From: Sympetrum striolatum
Taxonomy: Eukaryota; Arthropoda; Insecta; Odonata; Libellulidae
NCBI GenBank assembly: GCA_947579665.1
Contig: OX388345.1
Coordinates: 62,239,454-62,303,453 of the forward strand
Direction: 5' to 3'
Length of the DNA stretch: 64,000 bases
The translations under genes were made by a program, and so were the position numbers. The notes beneath the pieces were generated by a model. That model had not been told where the DNA came from and did not search any database. It saw only the letters and a program-made list of their open reading frames with translations. Below are positions 59,751 through 64,000 of this stretch, one piece after another (the first letter of the stretch is position 1; every line of letters begins with the position of its first letter).

Positions 59751-60336
59751 CCCTCGAGTACTCGCATCCCAAATTGTCACGTCAGTACTCGCGTTGGGAG
59801 AAATCAACCCGACATCTTCCAAAGGGGAAAATTGTCTCAAAATGTAGTGAATAAATTTTTAATTCATTAGTGATGATGTCATATTAATGGTTAACCTGTT
59901 ATTAAAATGACAAGCAAACAAAATAGTAAAAATATTCTATAAAAATTCGATATCCCTGACGCCGAGTATATAGCTGATGAATTTGGAATATTGCGTATAA
60001 AAAGTAAACTGTTTAAAAATAAAATAAAATTTAAAATATCAATAATAATTGTTAATTATATGAAATTTATATAATATCTCTAAAAATTAAGATGGAAACA
60101 AGGTCAAAAATGCAATATTTTACGTAAAGGTCTTTCATCTACCTGGCACTACCGCTAAGAAAAATTTGTTTAAATAATTAATCTTCCATTTCCGACCTGG
60201 CAAAAATGCATGACTGGTTCAGAACATTCTAAAACTCAGTTAAAATGAGAAAGAAAAAGTAAAAAAGCACTAATAAAAAGATATGGAATTTTAAAATTCA
60301 CATTGGTCGATTCGACCCAGACGCGAGTACTCGGGG
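59751..60336. mobile_element. piggyBac-like MITE, 586 bp
   Basis: TTAA (59747-59750 and 60337-60340) flanks both ends, the exact target-site duplication of piggyBac transposons. The ends begin CCC: CCCTCGAGTACTCGCATC on the left (59751-59768) and, in reverse complement, CCCCGAGTACTCGCGTC on the right (60320-60336). A second, internal GTACTCGCGTTGGG copy with AAATCAACCCGAC lies just inside the left end, so that terminus is partly duplicated. The interior is AT-rich and holds no transposase. The ORF at 59576-59854 crosses the boundary and is spurious. Confidence 0.88.
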
Positions 60337-60351
60337 TTAATAAGCAATAAT

Positions 60352-60415
60352 ATCAGCAATTGAGAACCCGCGGCCTCCAGACCGCTTGCGGCTTCTTCGG
60401 GCGTTCAGTGCGGCC
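60352..60415 (+). mobile_element. Possible hAT-type terminus relic
   Basis: ATTGAGAACCCGCGGCCTCC followed by repeated GCGGC motifs resembles hAT ends of the TTCTCAACCCGCGGCCC type. A candidate partner end near 60650 (AAAAAGTTTCCCCACTCCTA) is weak and no 8-bp duplication was found. Confidence 0.3.
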
Positions 60416-63138
60416 TATTCGTTTTTATTCCAAAACTTTCCGGCTGTTGTAAATATCGTGTTCCGTTGTCTCATTTTTTAGAAATAGAGAAAATTAAAGA
60501 AGAATCGTCCCTCTTTAGATTACTTATTGATGAAAGTGTTTCCTCGTGTATTATTTAGTTGTTCGAATAAATATTTAAATACAAGTAACTGTAGTACATA
60601 GTAGCTAAGGGTTGTTACTCAGCCTTCCAATAAAGAAAGAAAGAAAAAAAGTTTCCCCACTCCTAGCTTGTTTCATATCATTGATAAATATAATGTTTTA
60701 CGATATTTTTTCTGGAGCACTAAAACTTTTTCAAAATTTTTCTTATCCCATTGGTGAGGTAGAAAATTGAAATGGACATTACATGATGTATGTGTTTACT
60801 ATTTTTTGAGTCAACATACCTTCTTTGTAAGAGCTGAACTTTTTATCGAGCTTCTTTAACTCAGTAGGCTCATTCAATTTATTATCCAATCACAGAGCAG
60901 ATGCAATACAGCGGCAATAGTAAATAATGGTTATTATGGATATGTAAAGTGTAATCGAGGAAAATAGCTTTATGCAGTACAGCAGAGAAAAAGGTTAATC
61001 AACCCAAGATTTTTAATTGGCCAACAGAGCTTCAGCAATTTATCGGTTCAATAGGAGATCTCTAATAAGTGTGTCGAAATAGCAGATGATTCCCACGGAC
61101 TCGAGGGTTGCTAACCGCTGAGAGATAAAGAACTGCTTGACCTTATTACCGTTATGTCAGCTATTACATCCTTCTCTCGATATTTAGCGATTACAGCAAA
61201 GCGGCGCATCCGTTGCAATGCTATTCGCTAGGTTTCAGAGAATAATCTGTTTGACTGCAGCTATACAGATAGCTGTTATCTTTAGGAAAAAACTGCTATA
61301 TTAAATTAATTACGAATGAGGTTAATAGCTAATTTTGGATTCAATTATACATTCATCCTCCTACAAAATTCGAATGCAAAGAGAGTTATTTCAGATAACA
61401 TGTGAATAAATGAATGCTATAGGTAAGATAAAGTACCTGCTGCTGATAGTATAAAGACAGTTGACATAAATGTGGCGAATAGAACGTGAAAAAATGAATG
61501 GAGCTATTGAGGCTTATCATACAATAAATGTCACAAAGAATTGAAATTCTACGATGAAATAATACAGACAAGAAAAATGTTATTCCTCCACAGTATTTAT
61601 TTCAACGACAGGTTTCGTTCCATAGAAGCAGCATGAGTTTCGAGCAAAGCAGTTAATAAAGTTTCCATCTACACGTGGAAGCTTCGTCAGGAAGAATTTT
61701 CTTAGTAGGGAGACCAGGTGCTCAAACAATAAATGTGGAATAGCATAAAATTTTACCTTGTCTGTACAATAGTCTTCCATGAGGTTCGTCTTCTTCGCCC
61801 GAATTTGTTGAAAGCCTTAAAAGTTAGGCTTGCTGACGTTGAATTGACTCTACACCTTAGAGTTTGAATGATTCGTAGAATGTACGGCTGAACCACTTTA
61901 CACGGGTACTGATAGAAATTTCAAATGCTTTACTTTGAAAATTATATTCTACCCAGATAAGTTTTATTTTAAATTGCTTTGCCAAAAGTATTATCAGATA
62001 TCTTTGTGGAACTGGCTAACAGAGTCTCTTCTTTAGTTCTGCAGGCTTCAACCGATAAGATCAATGTTTTGGTACATCGCGTAAAGACTAGTTACTCTAA
62101 ATGATAGATAACCTTTTTTTAAAAATTCCTCGTTAGATAAGTATCAATCAATTTATCAATATATACTACCTTCTTATTCTCCTCAATGCTTGCTCAAACG
62201 AAAAAATTACTGAATAAAATAATTTCATTAAAGAAAATTGTCCTTTTCTAAGGATCATTATCATCTTCGATGTAATCCATAAATTTTTAACCTTGGTATG
62301 TCGGAAGGCTGATGGTCCTTTGTATTGCTTGTAGCATTCGTTCTAACAGTACGGCATTGAAATCCTACCAATACAAAAAATTAGATGACTCGTTAAGTTT
62401 AACAACGATACTTTCCATTTTCTTTTGAATTCACGCTATAAAATGGGACCGAGGAAAAGTAATACGAAAGTCTAACCAAGCGGGGAAAAGGTCTTACTGA
62501 TTACCGTGAAAGGCCATAGGTTCCCATATTTCCACCAATCCCTTTACAAATAAAGAGGGCCAAATTGCTCAATTTGAGCATCGACCTTCATCGGACACGC
62601 ATGAGGAAGATTTCGGAAAATCAAAGAGCGGCAAATTCCCCTTGAAACACAGAGTCTACCCATTCTGCCGTGTTAATCGCAAAAAGATTTCAAAAATGTT
62701 TGCCCGAGTCACCGACCATCAAGCACTCGCCCTGCTTTTTCGAAACGTTTCGTCCCGTTAAGACCAACTTGGTCGGCGAAGAAAACAAGACCGATGGGTT
62801 GAGAAAGCGTGCGATCCCTTTCCTTCGTTTATCGAGTATTATGCTCACGGATATCCTGCAAGGACGTTCGCGGAGGTGCCCGTTACTTAATAAATCTCAA
62901 CGGGAACTCCCCACCCCTCGTTGGGGGTGATTGTGGAGTCCCGACCTTGGGCTATATAATTACCACCGGCGGAGTTTTTCCGCGGCCGCAAATGGCAACG
63001 AAACTAATTGAAATGGTGTTGGAGTAGTTACGCAAAGGCTGCATTGTGCGGGGAAAAAGTGCATTCGGAGAGAATCGCATCCAGCGGGAGTCTTAAACGG
63101 GTTCGCTTATCTTTCATCATCCGAATCACGTCGTGGCT
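60416..63138. other. No recognised gene; GC-richer block 62430-63138
   Basis: The block at the end has short ORFs (62670-63223) without family resemblance. CTATATAAT at 62951 is TATA-like but unsupported. The minus ORF at 61580-61780 was not recognised. Confidence 0.5.
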
Positions 63139-63290
63139 TTACATAACCCCTACATCACGAATGCACGCAAGACAAAAAAAACTACAGGGAATAACCCCAC
63201 ATTCACAAAAGCGCACATTATAAAAACCCACAGGCATAAATGCGCATAAGTACCCAAATGCCCACATAATGAAACACTCACATGGCCAAT
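63139..63290 (+). repeat. Degenerate tandem array of ~16-bp units, sister of 18865-19026
   Basis: Starts with TTACATAACCCC, exactly as the first array does. About nine units follow, for example CCCACATTCACAAAAG, CGCACATTATAAAAA, CCCACAGGCATAAATG and CCCACATAATGAAAC. Same strand, same unit length and same CCCACA + A-rich layout. As at 18.8 kb, a GC-richer block lies on its left and AT-rich DNA on its right. Confidence 0.75.
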
Positions 63291-64000
63291 TTTAAACAAA
63301 ATTGCAAATTGAGAAGTAAAATGCAATATTTGCTAAAATAATATTGATAAATTAAATATTATAAATGTTAATACACATATATCATTTATAACTATTAATA
63401 TCGTAGAAATTATTCTGTCATATATTATGCATCTCACAATTATCGTAAATCAGTAACTAAAAAATAAAATAATAACTAAAACGGAAGTATCACCTTAATA
63501 ATTCGATATACTATTAATATTTAGATTTAGTGTTAGCTTACAAATTAATATTAGCATAATTTAATTAAAAAATTATCTTCTTCTTTCTTTGTTTTTTATT
63601 TTCTTCATTATGCTTATGTTTTTGCTCAGTTACTTCTTCATTGATTTTTTGTTGTAACGCAATTAAGATTGTCTCATGACAGATATGAGTTCTGATAGTG
63701 AGGCCCATGCTAACGAGTCTCTGATGTAGCAAGACTTTAAACTTTATTTCTAATAATTTCTGAAGTGGCGATATTTCTAGTGGATTTTGTGTATTTTATG
63801 TATTTCCTTATCTGATGTTCAAGATTTAAAAATATAAAAAATATCTTGATCCTACATTAGTACAAACAAAACATATTCTGATGATATATTTAATATTGAG
63901 TAATCTATGTCATTTTTAGAATACTATTCCCAAACCTATTTGCATATGCCCCTTAATTATTTGGGCCATTGTAAATAGAAGGATAGAAGCGACTGATATG
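63291..64000. other. Strongly AT-rich stretch without recognised gene
   Basis: Nothing recognisable up to the end of the window. Confidence 0.6.

Noticed and set aside
1..64000. CRISPR arrays, operons, prophage or other prokaryotic systems; rRNA genes; spliceosomal snRNA genes
   Set aside because: No regularly spaced identical repeats, no dense gene arrangement and no recognisable rRNA or snRNA core motifs were seen; all evidence points to eukaryotic repeat-rich DNA.

Overview
The window looks like AT-rich, gene-poor nuclear DNA from an arthropod, most likely an insect with a large, transposon-rich genome. I see no operons, ribosome-binding sites or long ORFs. The longest ORF is 187 codons and resembles nothing I know. 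The only intact genes I can support are two identical tRNA-Pro(AGG) genes, 3.5 kb apart on the + strand, each followed by a T6 Pol III terminator. The species cannot be named from the sequence alone. The arthropod call rests on the mix of non-LTR retrotransposons, tRNA-derived SINEs, hAT, piggyBac and Tc1-type MITEs, a Helitron and Penelope-like motifs. No confident protein-coding exon was found, so the window is probably intergenic or lies inside a very long intron.

Layout. 1-8.6 kb: one decayed Tc1/mariner-type transposon (2993-3740) with a broken transposase, otherwise unassigned. 8.6-15.2 kb: two hAT-type MITEs, a familiar-looking interspersed repeat and a SINE fragment. 18.8-19.5 kb: a degenerate array of ~16-bp units next to an unknown dispersed repeat that is interrupted by a complete tRNA-derived SINE with a 12-bp target-site duplication. 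The array has a sister at 63.1 kb and the dispersed repeat has a sister at 52.6 kb. 21.7-22.3 kb and 28.4 kb: direct repeats and motifs resembling the hammerhead ribozymes of Penelope-like elements. 26.7-30.5 kb: two fold-back elements. 31.1-37.1 kb is the densest stretch. It holds two LINE reverse-transcriptase fragments and a third LINE 3' end, both tRNAs, a 77-bp Tc1-type MITE and a textbook small Helitron. 40.2-41.5 kb: a pair of direct repeats enclosing a strong inverted repeat. 43-45 kb: two SINEs of one family placed head to head and a hAT MITE with its 8-bp duplication. 46-49 kb: short near-perfect hairpins, including a perfect 36-bp palindrome. 55-60.4 kb: a hairpin-bearing interspersed repeat and a 586-bp piggyBac-like MITE flanked by TTAA.

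Between the repeats sit about twenty GC-richer blocks of 300-900 bp, spaced a few kb apart (for example 6.3-7.1, 23.3-24.0, 24.5-25.2, 41.8-42.7 and 62.4-63.1 kb). They contain no recognisable genes. They are the best candidates for conserved regulatory DNA, but nothing in this single sequence proves that. All transposon families here are represented by non-autonomous or broken copies, so none could move by its own enzymes. The SINEs and tRNAs carry internal Pol III A/B boxes.
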